Below, piece by piece: positions 55,101-64,000 of a stretch of DNA of 64,000 nucleotides. Source of the stretch: Rufibacter hautae (GTDB lineage: Bacteria > Bacteroidota > Bacteroidia > Cytophagales > Hymenobacteraceae). Under the pieces are notes generated by a model. It was given only the letters and a program-made list of their open reading frames with translations, did no database searches and had not been told where the DNA came from. The first letter of the stretch is position 1, and every line of letters begins with the position of its first letter. The stretch spans positions 1,302,001-1,366,000 of the forward strand of contig NZ_VKKY01000003.1 in assembly GCF_008271695.1 (NCBI RefSeq), read 5' to 3'. The position numbers were made by a program, and so were the translations under genes.

Positions 55101-55199
55101 TTTCCCTTTGACCCGGAAATGAGCTTGAGCAAAGGCAAATCCATCAGGAAACCATCTGCCGGAAATTGGTTGCTATTGCTCACCACCAAGGAGAAGTAA
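52179..55199 (+). CDS. Two-part secreted protein: pectate-lyase-like beta-helix plus DUF6298-like barrel
   Basis: 1006-aa secreted protein; I infer a carbohydrate-active role but cannot name the reaction. Signal peptide MVCFMAVFWFLAPKCEA (second Met) or from the ATG at 52179. Residues about 50-450 look like a Pectate_lyase_3-type beta-helix: QPSGGDDTKLLQGALDYLG, YLQEGRYQVAGQLQI, VIRGGGNPAKTVLIATGN, VEGQQVLVENCTADAG. Residues about 540-920 resemble a TIM-barrel-like DUF6298 region: NRFYQAMTGLWYDRRRDDHS, NVWAPFYEMPWARSGKGKAW, LVLYYSLYNTHNLLEYVTHW, NVIFNLGFQFTGPL. The end is a beta-rich domain. Conserved acidic residues in the barrel could be catalytic. It closes the second SusCD locus, next to CE12. 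Confidence 0.7.
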   Translation: MTGNLCRMVCFMAVFWFLAPKCEAQKLQKKDVEAVKIDFSFAGYQASNAPPPIVPVVLQVQPSGGDDTKLLQGALDYLGKLPMQENGFRGALYLQEGRYQVAGQLQITKAGIVIRGGGNPAKTVLIATGNGRRTLLKIGQEDTVAVVSKAIKVTGEVPTGGRVLTLENVADLQVGDHVQVNRPSTAPWIADLGMNKAEGMFVAVRGLRWPVGSRDLTWDQTITQLDPAKKQITLNAPITTALEPYYGGGTVQKVTSKNLVHSVGLEGFTLESAYDKTNPSDEEHAWIGIQVDHAQDVWVREVTARHFVSSAIRVGPRARQVSILWCRSEKPVSEIGGYRRMSFLVEGQQVLVENCTADAGLIDFAVGFCAAGPNVFLNCKATNALGASGSFESWASGVLYENVSIEGADLRLTHDFERAQAGGWTAANSVIWNAKARKVEAEGPRDYSNRMVSAGYSLYGLQVEKRLGRQGTAKKPVTAFNKQALSSQVKEFTLQDLGAESALDKKTTHPLQIINGRFVMDRKVLWSGTVGDQFWRGQAFPGGELNSGVSLTRFVPGKDGPGLTEILPKLAQNMVSQDNRFYQAMTGLWYDRRRDDHSVSPRADGNVWAPFYEMPWARSGKGKAWNGLSKFDLTKFNPWYFTRLKEFARLCDEQGLVLYYSLYNTHNLLEYVTHWVDYPWRPTNAIQKINVPEPLPVEPWARLHLGNEFYDPENPSLRELHRTHIFKVLDELGTAENVIFNLGFQFTGPLAFQRFFLQTIAEWETQHHRNVRVVLTTSKDITDAILSDPALAKQVEVIDTRYWQYRPEGLFSNSDSLWAPPGGTNQSYREMVSEAFLQASDYPLPTTQELMYRQVREYTDKFPNKAVIAIANDISPIPALMAGGAQVVMGSPQKRGNGRVTFPTFVQEHLADKLMQLKPHDTLLKNPAQNWCLENADRSTLLLYSLSGPDISFSQKLPSQTLSGIWYDPLSERTFPFDPEMSLSKGKSIRKPSAGNWLLLLTTKEK
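52206..52244. repeat. Palindromic element inside a coding sequence, copy 24
   Basis: Arms TGTTTTATGGCTGTTTTC and TTTTTAGCCCCAAAATGC; this element encodes most of the hydrophobic core of the signal peptide of the 52179 protein. Confidence 0.65.
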
Positions 55200-55235
55200 G
55201 GAATGATGTCCGGCAAAGGTGGAGGTTGCACGGAT

Positions 55236-55270
55236 TTTTAGGGAACAAAAGCCCTTAAATACCTCCTTTA
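55236..55270. repeat. Palindromic intergenic element, copy 25 (weak)
   Basis: Degenerate copy: TTTTTAGGGAAC and AAAAGCCCTTAAATACC. Confidence 0.3.
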
Positions 55271-55296
55271 AAGCCTGCTTTATAAATAAGCCAAAT

Positions 55297-55304
55297 TAAT
55301 TTTG
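55297..55304 (+). promoter_or_regulatory. Possible -7 promoter element of the NTT-like gene
   Basis: TAATTTTG matches TAnnTTTG exactly, about 150 bp before the ATG at 55455. No clear -33 TTTG is seen at the expected distance. Confidence 0.3.
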
Positions 55305-55454
55305 TACTTTGTAGGTGGTTAGAAGACGCTTATAGGTGACTTTGCATGCCATGCCCGCCGCTATCTGAGTCAAGAGGAAAACTCCCAGCCAGATATAGAT
55401 TTTGCTTTTGATGTTTCCAGGAGTCGTGTATTATGAGCAGAGGAGAATCCGTCT

Positions 55455-58208
55455 ATGCATTACAAGTTTTACGCACTACTCAACATCAAGCCTTCTGAGT
55501 ACAAGGTAGTGCGGCAACTGTTTTTGGTGCAGTTTTTTTTGGGTATTGCCACGGCCTTCCTTTTTACCAGCACCTTGACCATGTTCCTGCATTCCTTTAA
55601 GGTGCAGCATATCCCTGAGGTGTACATCCTTTCTGCTTTGCTGCTGCTGTTGGCTAATTGGGGCTACTCAAAACTGGAGCATCATCTTACCTCCCGCAAG
55701 CTTCTGGAGAAAATCATCCTCTTCTCGGCGGGTTCGCTGCTTTTTACTTGGGCGGCTATCTCTTTTATAGACTTCAAGTGGCTGCCGTTTCTGCTCTCGG
55801 CCTGGAACATGGTGGTGTACATGCTGGTCAGTTATGCCTTCTGGGGCATGGCGGCCATTATTTTCAACGTGCGGGAAAGCAAGCGCATTTTTGCCGTGGT
55901 GGGCTCAGGTGATATTCCGGCCAAACTGATGGGGTACGCCCTGGTGCCGGTGCTCACGCCCTTTATCGGGGTGAATAACCTGCTGTGGATCTCGGTGCTA
56001 GCTTTTTTGGGCGCTTACCATTTCTTAGGCAAATTCCAGCATAAGGTGGTAGACCGCACCGTGCATGCGCCGCAACAAAGCCCGGCGTTGGCTGCCCAGG
56101 AAAAGGCCCCGTTCCGGTCTTCCTTTATCACCAAGCTTTTCTATAACCGGCTTATCTTTTCCATTGCGCTGTTCTCCCTCATTGCCTTTACGGTCTTCGC
56201 GCTCATTGATTACACTTTGCTGGGCGAGGTGAAGGCCCGGTTTGCCAAAAGCCCGGACCTAGCCATTTTCATTGGGGTGTTCTTCGCCATCGGGCGGATA
56301 ATGGCTATTTTCTTTAAGCTTCTGTTCAGCAGCAGGGTGATCAGTAGGCTGGGGCTTACCAACGCCTTGCTGCTTTCCCCGGTGGTGGTGCTGGTGTTAA
56401 CCAGTTTGCTTCTGTTGCCCGGTGAAAGCGTGAATACCATTCTGTACATTTTCGGGGTGATGGTGCTGCTCTCTGAGGTGTTGAAGTCTGCGGTGCAGGA
56501 ACCGGCCTTCTTTATTCTTTTTCAGCCCCTTGAACCCCACGTGCGGCTCAAGGGACACTTGGTGGCCAAAGGCTACATGCTGCCCTTTGCCTTGCTGGGT
56601 AGCGGGACTTTCCTGCTGCTTTGCTACGAACTGAAAGTAGACTTGGGCATCCATTTTATTGCGCAGGTGCTCTTTGTGCTGCTGGTGTTCTGGGTCAGCT
56701 CTGTTTTCCTGGTGAAGAAAGAATACCTGCACACGTTGGTGCGGGCCATCCGGAAGGGGTGGTTTACCGGCTCTGAGCTCTTTCTGCATGACGGACCCGT
56801 GCAGGAACTTCTCCTGAGCAAAGCCACCAGCAACAACCCCAAAGACGTACTTCTGGCCCTGGAACTGTTGGAAAGGTCGGGGTACCGCAAGCTGAGGCAA
56901 CTGCTGGAGCACCAGTTTGACAGCCCTTTCTATGAGGTGCGCAGGTTTGCCCTGGCCAGCCTTATCCGGCTGGATGGTAAAAACGTGCTGGACCTGGTGC
57001 AGCAGCAGTTGGCCACTGAAAAGGCAGACCCTCTGAAACCGGAACTACTCAAAGCGTATTACAGCCTGATCCCCGAGGTGAGCGCCCCAGACCAGGCGGC
57101 CCTGCAGTCGATGGAAGCCGAGGCGTACCAAGCGGCCTTGGTGGGACTATTGCAGCGGCAGAACTCAGACGCGAAGGACGTGGTGCAAACCGCCTTGGCG
57201 CCCATGGTCAACAACAAAGAGAATGCCCAAGCCCAACAGTTGGTACTGGACATCCTGTGGGAGGCTCCCGCCAGCGGTTTTCAGGAGGTACTGGGCAATT
57301 TGCTGAACTCCGATTTTGAGCCGGTTTACAAAAAAACCATCGAAACCGTGGGCAGGGTAAAGGAATTCAGTCTGTTGGAACCGGTGGTGGAAACCGCCAA
57401 AACTCGCCAGGCCTGGCATGCGCTGCAGAAATCCCTGGTGTACTTCGGGGACCCGGTGTTCACATCAGAGGTCCTTAAATCACGGGCACCGGCGGCTTTT
57501 GTGCGGGCGGTGGTGCTGGCCGCCGGCAAGGTGAAGGGCGAGAACTCAACTGACTTCTTGCTGGATTTGCTGGCCCGGGAGGAGGGCCCTACCGGCGACA
57601 TTATTGAGGCACTTTGGCTAAAACAGGCCGAAATGAGCAATGAAGGCCAGAAGAACCTGGAGACCTGGGTCAACAAGAACCTGGCGAGTTGCCTGCAGAA
57701 AACCTCGGCTTGCCGTGATCTCAGGACCAAACCAGAGCTGCAATTGCTGGCCACCACCCTTACCCGTGAGATAAACCAGGATGTGGTCCTGCTGCTGAAA
57801 GGCTTAGCCCTCAGGTACGACCGCCAGCAGATTGGCCGCGTCATGAGCCTCCTGAAACTCCACGACGAGAACCGGATGGCCAATGCCATTGAGATTCTGG
57901 AGCACCTCATCCCTAAGACATATTTCCTGCAGTTAGACCGAATCCTGGATTTCACCAGCGAGTCTCCGGACAAAGAGGATGACCTGAGCGTACGAATCAA
58001 ACACGAAATGTCGGCCTCGGCCATGGTGGCTTCCGTTATCCAGAATACCCAGATGCATTGTTCCGCCTGGACCAAGTCTGTGGCCTGCTACCTGCTTCCC
58101 CAACTGGGAGCTTCTGAAGCGCACATGATTCTGGTTGATGAGGAACGGCTGCCCCAAGATCTCCTTTTCCAGGAGACAAAAGAGTATGTTTTATCTGCCT
58201 TAAAGTAA
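55455..58208 (+). CDS. NTT/MFS-like membrane protein with C-terminal HEAT-like repeats
   Basis: 917-aa inner-membrane protein. Residues about 15-430 contain about 12 hydrophobic helices, with a pattern reminiscent of nucleotide-transporter (ATP/ADP translocase) MFS relatives. Residues about 440-910 are soluble helical repeats of HEAT type (DVLLALELLERSGYRKLRQL, FYEVRRFALASLIRLDGKNV). Proteins of this build are known in which a cNMP-binding domain follows the HEAT region; here that domain is a separate gene 8 bp downstream, so the two products probably form one complex. Transport substrate, if any, is unknown. Annotation by architecture only. Confidence 0.72.
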   Translation: MHYKFYALLNIKPSEYKVVRQLFLVQFFLGIATAFLFTSTLTMFLHSFKVQHIPEVYILSALLLLLANWGYSKLEHHLTSRKLLEKIILFSAGSLLFTWAAISFIDFKWLPFLLSAWNMVVYMLVSYAFWGMAAIIFNVRESKRIFAVVGSGDIPAKLMGYALVPVLTPFIGVNNLLWISVLAFLGAYHFLGKFQHKVVDRTVHAPQQSPALAAQEKAPFRSSFITKLFYNRLIFSIALFSLIAFTVFALIDYTLLGEVKARFAKSPDLAIFIGVFFAIGRIMAIFFKLLFSSRVISRLGLTNALLLSPVVVLVLTSLLLLPGESVNTILYIFGVMVLLSEVLKSAVQEPAFFILFQPLEPHVRLKGHLVAKGYMLPFALLGSGTFLLLCYELKVDLGIHFIAQVLFVLLVFWVSSVFLVKKEYLHTLVRAIRKGWFTGSELFLHDGPVQELLLSKATSNNPKDVLLALELLERSGYRKLRQLLEHQFDSPFYEVRRFALASLIRLDGKNVLDLVQQQLATEKADPLKPELLKAYYSLIPEVSAPDQAALQSMEAEAYQAALVGLLQRQNSDAKDVVQTALAPMVNNKENAQAQQLVLDILWEAPASGFQEVLGNLLNSDFEPVYKKTIETVGRVKEFSLLEPVVETAKTRQAWHALQKSLVYFGDPVFTSEVLKSRAPAAFVRAVVLAAGKVKGENSTDFLLDLLAREEGPTGDIIEALWLKQAEMSNEGQKNLETWVNKNLASCLQKTSACRDLRTKPELQLLATTLTREINQDVVLLLKGLALRYDRQQIGRVMSLLKLHDENRMANAIEILEHLIPKTYFLQLDRILDFTSESPDKEDDLSVRIKHEMSASAMVASVIQNTQMHCSAWTKSVACYLLPQLGASEAHMILVDEERLPQDLLFQETKEYVLSALK

Positions 58209-58216
58209 TCTGTCCT

Positions 58217-58669
58217 ATGTTGCTCATTGAAAAGGTATTGACGCTGCGGGCCTCGGAGATATTCAGCGAAACCCCTGAGCCGGAGCTGGTGGAATTGGCC
58301 GGAGTGCTGGAAGAGATTCATTTAGCGCCGGGCACCGTGTTGTTTGGGAAGGGAGAGATTGGAGACAGCATGTACATCATCTACAAAGGTCGGGTCAAGA
58401 TCCATGACCATGAACACACCTTTGCCGAGTTGGAGGAAAATGAATTGCTAGGGGAACTCTCTATCCTGGACACGGAGCCCCGCTCGGCCAGCGCCACCAT
58501 CATAGAAGATGCCATCCTGCTTAAACTGGCGCAGGAGCCTTTTTATGAAATCTTGCTCAATAACGCCGAAGTGCTCAAAGGAATCCTGAAGACCTTATGC
58601 CGCCGGCTCCGGCAGATGGACGCCCGCCTGGTATCTACGCGCCAGTCTTCTGAAGTTGACCTGTTTTGA
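58217..58669 (+). CDS. Cyclic-nucleotide-binding domain protein
   Basis: 150-aa single-domain cNMP-binding protein with no DNA-binding helix-turn-helix. The phosphate-binding cassette is intact: LLGELSILDTEPRSASAT holds Glu about 80 and Arg about 89, which contact the ribose and phosphate. The N-terminal beta-roll includes APGTVLFGKGEIGDSMYIIY. It starts 8 bp after the NTT-HEAT gene, so they are one operon, and it probably acts as the cAMP-sensing subunit of that membrane protein. Its last 35 bases overlap the 3' end of the convergent HD gene. Confidence 0.88.
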   Translation: MLLIEKVLTLRASEIFSETPEPELVELAGVLEEIHLAPGTVLFGKGEIGDSMYIIYKGRVKIHDHEHTFAELEENELLGELSILDTEPRSASATIIEDAILLKLAQEPFYEILLNNAEVLKGILKTLCRRLRQMDARLVSTRQSSEVDLF

Positions 58670-59246
58670 CTTTCAGGTTCTGGAGATTGGCCTGTTTGTG
58701 GGCTTCCCGGTTCTGGTGGCAGTGGCGCGTAAAGTAGCGGTGTTTCTCCAGGAAATTGACCTGCATTTGTATCCATTGTTCCTCGGTCTGCAGAATATCC
58801 AGGGCGAGCAGTTCTTGGTACAGGCGGTGGGCGATGGGTGAATAGTCGTCACGGCCCAGGTAATCCAGGTCTGCGTCACAGATCACCTGCTCCAGTTTGG
58901 TCTGGGGGCTCTGGGGCAGTTTGGTAGCCATGATGAGGTGGCAAATGGTATCTATTTCCTGAGGGTTAAACCCAAACGCGGGCAGTTCCTGGCCCGCAAT
59001 CTCGCAGCTCTTTTTCTCATGGTTCTGGTAGGTCTCTATAAAACCTGCATCGTGGTAGAGCACGGCCACCTTCAGAAGCAATAACTCTCTGGGGGATTTT
59101 ACTTTCTCGGCTATGGCAATGGCCTCGGCCCGGTCCAATACGTCCAGGGTGTGGGCAACACTGTGGTAGGTGAGATGGGAAGCCAAGCCATCTTGTAGTT
59201 TCTGGATGACGTGCTGCTGGATCTGCGGAAACGGGGTAGGGACCAT
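58635..59246 (-). CDS. HD-domain phosphohydrolase
   Basis: 203-aa metal-dependent HD-superfamily hydrolase (ATG at 59246; a TTG at 59258 would add four residues). Ligands are visible in LTYHSVAHTLDVLDRA (His about 28 and 32), AVLYHDAGFI (His-Asp about 65-66) and VICDADLDYLGRDD (Asp about 124). The substrate is unknown; a cyclic-nucleotide or nucleotide phosphohydrolase would suit the flanking cyclase and cNMP-binding genes, but this is inference. It is antisense-overlapped at its 3' end by the cNMP-binding gene over 35 bp. Confidence 0.82.
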   Translation of the reverse strand: MVPTPFPQIQQHVIQKLQDGLASHLTYHSVAHTLDVLDRAEAIAIAEKVKSPRELLLLKVAVLYHDAGFIETYQNHEKKSCEIAGQELPAFGFNPQEIDTICHLIMATKLPQSPQTKLEQVICDADLDYLGRDDYSPIAHRLYQELLALDILQTEEQWIQMQVNFLEKHRYFTRHCHQNREAHKQANLQNLKVKTGQLQKTGA

Positions 59247-59284
59247 ACGGGTTTTCAAGGGTTAGGGCTGCAGGAGGCATTAGG

Positions 59285-59322
59285 CGTTTTACGGCCTTTT
59301 TCAGGAAAAAGGCCGTAAAACG
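59285..59322. terminator. Perfect 18-bp hairpin (element copy 26)
   Basis: Arms CGTTTTACGGCCTTTTTC and GAAAAAGGCCGTAAAACG are exact complements with loop AG. It lies between the cyclase and HD genes, both on the minus strand, and probably terminates the kinase-cyclase transcript. Confidence 0.85.
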
Positions 59323-59371
59323 ACCTCAAGAAGAAACGTCATTTAGGGAATGCTGGGGGATTTAACTGCTC

Positions 59372-60538
59372 TTACCCTCTTCGGTTTATCCGGCTCTGCA
59401 CAAAGTACATGTCTACTTCCCCTTTGTTTTTGGCGGGCACCTTGCCCCGGTAAAGGCAACTGAACCACTCTTTCACGGCTTCAAAGGTAGTCTCTGAAAT
59501 GTTGATTTTGCCTCCCTCGCCAGAAGATTCTATGCGGCTGGCCAGGTTCACGGTATCGCCCCAAATGTCATAGGCGAACTTCTTGCGGCCCACCACGCCC
59601 GCCACCAACGGACCCGTATGAATACCGATGCGCAGAGTCCACGGTACCAACCCCTGGGCTTTCCTTTCCTCGTTCAATCGTTCCATGTGATCCTGTATCT
59701 CAATGGCGGCTAAGATGGCGTCCACGGCGTGGGTCTCGTTGGAGACGGGAAGTCCGCCGGCGCACATGTAGGCATCGCCAATGGTTTTGATTTTCTCCAG
59801 GTTGTTCTTTTCAATAATGGAGTCAAAGGCCAGAAAGCAGTTGTTCAGCTCAGACACCAGCTCGTTCGGGCTCAAGCCCTCGGCAATGGAAGTGAACCCC
59901 ACAAAGTCGGTGAAAAGCACGGTGGCACTTTCATAGAAGCGTGGGGTGGCGGCTCCTTTCTCTTTCAGTTCATTGGCCACTTCCACCGGCAGGATGTTGA
60001 GCAGCAGCTTCTCAATTTCTTCTTTTTGCCTGTTTACCTGCTCGGTGCGTTCCTCTACTTTCTGCTCCAGCACTTCATTCGCTTCCTGCAGCTCATGGAT
60101 GAGATGCTTGTTTGTGCGGCGCAGCTGAAAGGCCTCAATGGCGTTGTCCAGGGTGATTTTGAGCTCTTCTTTTTCCCAGGGCTTCACAATGTAGCGGTAC
60201 ACCTGGCCCGTGTTGATGGCCTCCACAATAGATTCCATGTCGCTGTAGCCCGTCAGGATCATCCGAATCATGTCCTTGTCCTCGGGTAAGTTTTTCAGGA
60301 ACTGGACGCCCGTCATCTTGGGCATGCGTTGGTCTGTGATCACCAGGCTGGCGTCCAGTGACTTCAAGATTTCCAGGCCTTCTTCCCCAGATTTAGCCGT
60401 GTGCACGTTGTAATGCCTCCTGAACGCTGATTTAAAAACAACCAGGTTATCCTCCTCATCATCTATGTACAGAATGGCGGGTTTCTCAGAGGCTTGGGTA
60501 GGGATAGAAACAACTTGTTCCAAGGTCATGTTTTCCAT
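59372..60538 (-). CDS. Response regulator with class III adenylyl cyclase output domain
   Basis: 388-aa cytoplasmic protein. Receiver domain about 20-135 with phospho-acceptor Asp69 (VITDQRMPKM), Thr96 and Lys119. A coiled coil spans about 140-185 and the class III cyclase domain about 200-380. Metal Asp211 (LFTDFVGFT) and Asp255 (IGDAY), adenine-selecting Lys251 and Asp324 (YDIWGD), and transition-state Asn331 and Arg335 (NLASRI) are all present. It should therefore make cAMP, not cGMP, as an active homodimer. It lies 43 bp after the TPR histidine kinase gene and is probably switched by it. ATG start. Confidence 0.92.
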   Translation of the reverse strand: MENMTLEQVVSIPTQASEKPAILYIDDEEDNLVVFKSAFRRHYNVHTAKSGEEGLEILKSLDASLVITDQRMPKMTGVQFLKNLPEDKDMIRMILTGYSDMESIVEAINTGQVYRYIVKPWEKEELKITLDNAIEAFQLRRTNKHLIHELQEANEVLEQKVEERTEQVNRQKEEIEKLLLNILPVEVANELKEKGAATPRFYESATVLFTDFVGFTSIAEGLSPNELVSELNNCFLAFDSIIEKNNLEKIKTIGDAYMCAGGLPVSNETHAVDAILAAIEIQDHMERLNEERKAQGLVPWTLRIGIHTGPLVAGVVGRKKFAYDIWGDTVNLASRIESSGEGGKINISETTFEAVKEWFSCLYRGKVPAKNKGEVDMYFVQSRINRRG

Positions 60539-60581
60539 GGTTTTGAGGGGGAATGAATGGCGGTTTGTACACGTGGCTGCT

Positions 60582-62792
<2,211 letters not shown>

Positions 62793-62829
62793 ACCTCATG
62801 CTTTTTAGAGCTTCTAATTACTAGGGGCT

Positions 62830-62867
62830 AGCCGCCTTCCGCGGGCGTTCCACCGAGGAAGGCGGCT
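62830..62867. terminator. Hairpin between the T9SS cargo and kinase genes
   Basis: Perfect 11-bp stem AGCCGCCTTCC / GGAAGGCGGCT with a 16-base loop. It lacks a strong T-run on the minus strand, so its efficiency as a terminator is uncertain. Confidence 0.5.
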
Positions 62868-62897
62868 GGCTTTGGTCTTTCAGGCCAGATGAAAAGG

Positions 62898-64000
62898 TTA
62901 TTCCCGTTTCACCAACCGGAAGGATTTCACCTCATTTCCATATTCTATTTTGAGCAGATACACCCCAGACGCCAGGCGGCTGGTGTTCAGGACCGGAGCG
63001 GTCTTGCCCACTTGCAGTCGCTGGCGTTTCAGGCACGTTTTTCCCAAAACATCTGCAATGGAGACAGTCACCTCCGTTTCCTCTAAGCCACTCAAGTCCA
63101 GGGAGACTTCATTCCCAATTGGGTTGGGGAATACCTTAATGGTGGTGGTTTCCTGTGCAGGGGCCACTTCCAGACTGCTGGCGATCACACCCTGGAGCGT
63201 GGTTTTGGCGCAGGGAGCGAAAATAGTAGTGTTGGTTTTGCACCTGCCAGAAGTGGCACTGGCGTAAGAGGCAATGGAGGTCTTTTTAGTACCCTGGATA
63301 CTGGTTAGGTCCCAGGTGACTTTGGTGCCGTCAAATTCTACCGAGAAGGCATAGTTCTTACCCGGCAGGAAGACCGTAGGAATTTTGGTGTTGTTCACAA
63401 AGCAAGGTGGCTGGGCCCCGGCATACGTGAGTTTGTTTTCACTGTTAAGCGGTAACCCCACGGTTCTGGTGTTCGGGTTTTCATACCAGAAATGGGCGAT
63501 GTAATAACCCGGAGTTTTGGAGACTTGCACGCATTCCAAAATAGGTTTCACGGCTCTAACCCCGGTGCCAATCGGGTTCACAAAGAAGTTGGCGGGTTCC
63601 CCGTACGTGACGTTCACGTTAGGGGAGAGCAGCGAAGCCGGAGCCCAGCGGTGCGTACCCAACGTGTAGCCAGTGATGAGGTTGATGGAATACAACCTGG
63701 TGAGCACTTCGTCTGCCTCGTTCAGAATCAAAACTGATTTCTCATTATTGGCTGGGCCCACAGTATTGGTGTTCAGCACCCTGGCGGCATTGATGACCCT
63801 TGCCGCATTGATCACCCGGGCGGCGTTCAGCACGCGGGCGGCATTCATGAGGTAGGTAGCATTTATTACCCTTGAGGCGTTCAACTCGCTGGTGTATACC
63901 TCATTGAGCAACCTGCTGCTCACGTTCAATACCCTGGTGGCATTGATCACCCGGGCAGCACTGGTCTCTGCCAATTCGCTTACCAGAAAACTCCTGTTCC
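62898..64000 (-). CDS. T9SS-exported protein with Asn-rich hexapeptide repeats (5' truncated by window)
   Basis: The C-terminal 367 residues of a larger secreted protein; the frame stays open to the window edge with no credible start. The first 70 visible residues are repeats of about six residues of the form ARV(I/L)NA (for example ARVLNAARVINAARVINA), which may form a solenoid with stacked Asn side chains. A beta-rich segment of unknown type covers about 85-280, with several Cys. The end is a T9SS type A sorting domain: KVFPNPIGNEVSLDLSG, ASGVYLLKIEYGNEVKSF. Function unknown; a surface adhesin or structural protein is possible. Confidence 0.75.
   Translation of the reverse strand, partial: NRSFLVSELAETSAARVINATRVLNVSSRLLNEVYTSELNASRVINATYLMNAARVLNAARVINAARVINAARVLNTNTVGPANNEKSVLILNEADEVLTRLYSINLITGYTLGTHRWAPASLLSPNVNVTYGEPANFFVNPIGTGVRAVKPILECVQVSKTPGYYIAHFWYENPNTRTVGLPLNSENKLTYAGAQPPCFVNNTKIPTVFLPGKNYAFSVEFDGTKVTWDLTSIQGTKKTSIASYASATSGRCKTNTTIFAPCAKTTLQGVIASSLEVAPAQETTTIKVFPNPIGNEVSLDLSGLEETEVTVSIADVLGKTCLKRQRLQVGKTAPVLNTSRLASGVYLLKIEYGNEVKSFRLVKRE
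63776..63990. repeat. 18-bp tandem repeat in coding sequence
   Basis: Tandem and near-tandem 18-bp units (for example GGCGGCATTGATGACCCT, TGCCGCATTGATCACCCG, GGCGGCGTTCAGCACGCG) that encode the hexapeptide repeats of the T9SS protein. Clearest at 63783-63850; the array continues past the window edge with interruptions. Confidence 0.75.

Overview
The window looks like a chromosomal segment of a Bacteroidota bacterium, most likely order Cytophagales and close to Hymenobacteraceae (Rufibacter/Nibribacter/Pontibacter type). The phylum call rests on two SusC/SusD pairs, type IX secretion (T9SS) C-terminal sorting domains, many Bacteroidota-type lipoproteins, weak or absent Shine-Dalgarno sequences and promoter-like sites of the TAnnTTTG class. 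The family call is inference from overall resemblance. I saw no rRNA, tRNA, CRISPR array, prophage or intact insertion sequence.

Layout. 1-5.3 kb: housekeeping genes (end of an ABC-2 permease, M48 lipoprotein protease, EcsC-family protein, 23S rRNA pseudouridine synthase RluF, VF530-family protein). 5.5-9.9 kb: histidine utilisation genes hutU, hutI and hutG, without hutH. 10.0-12.6 kb: PEP carboxylase. 12.9-44.2 kb: a large pectin utilisation locus. Its minus-strand arm holds the cytoplasmic catabolism (kduI, kduD, a LacI-type regulator, uxaB, uxaC, kdgK, kdgA and an ExuT-like transporter) plus a GH95 enzyme. Its plus-strand arm holds SusC/SusD, a DUF5123 lipoprotein, a DUF4861 lipoprotein, PL1, CE8, GH105, CE8, PL1-T9SS, GH43, GH28 and CE12. 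44.6-55.2 kb: an esterase, then a second SusC/SusD locus with another CE12 and a 1006-residue beta-helix/DUF6298-like protein. 55.4-62.8 kb: a probable cyclic-nucleotide signalling block (NTT-like membrane protein with HEAT-like repeats, cNMP-binding protein, HD phosphohydrolase, REC-adenylyl cyclase, TPR histidine kinase). 62.9-64.0 kb: the C-terminal part of a T9SS cargo protein with an Asn-rich hexapeptide repeat.

How it works together. Outer-surface esterases (CE8, CE12) strip methyl and acetyl groups. PL1 lyases and GH28 cut homogalacturonan and GH105 releases unsaturated uronate. SusCD and the ExuT-like carrier import the products. Unsaturated uronate goes through KduI and KduD to 2-keto-3-deoxygluconate (KDG). 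Galacturonate goes through UxaC and UxaB to altronate, and the next enzyme, UxaA, is not in the window. KdgK and KdgA convert KDG to pyruvate and glyceraldehyde-3-phosphate.

Two non-coding signals stand out. First, a 16-bp near-palindrome with the pattern TG(C/T)AA(A/T)CG-NTTG recurs before kduI, before both susC genes, before the PL1-T9SS gene and beside the esterase; it is probably the operator of the LacI-family regulator encoded here. Second, about 26 copies of a roughly 35-bp palindromic element (arms resembling TTTTAGGCCTGTTTTC and its complement) sit in most intergenic gaps, form several terminator hairpins, and in two places lie inside signal-peptide coding sequence.
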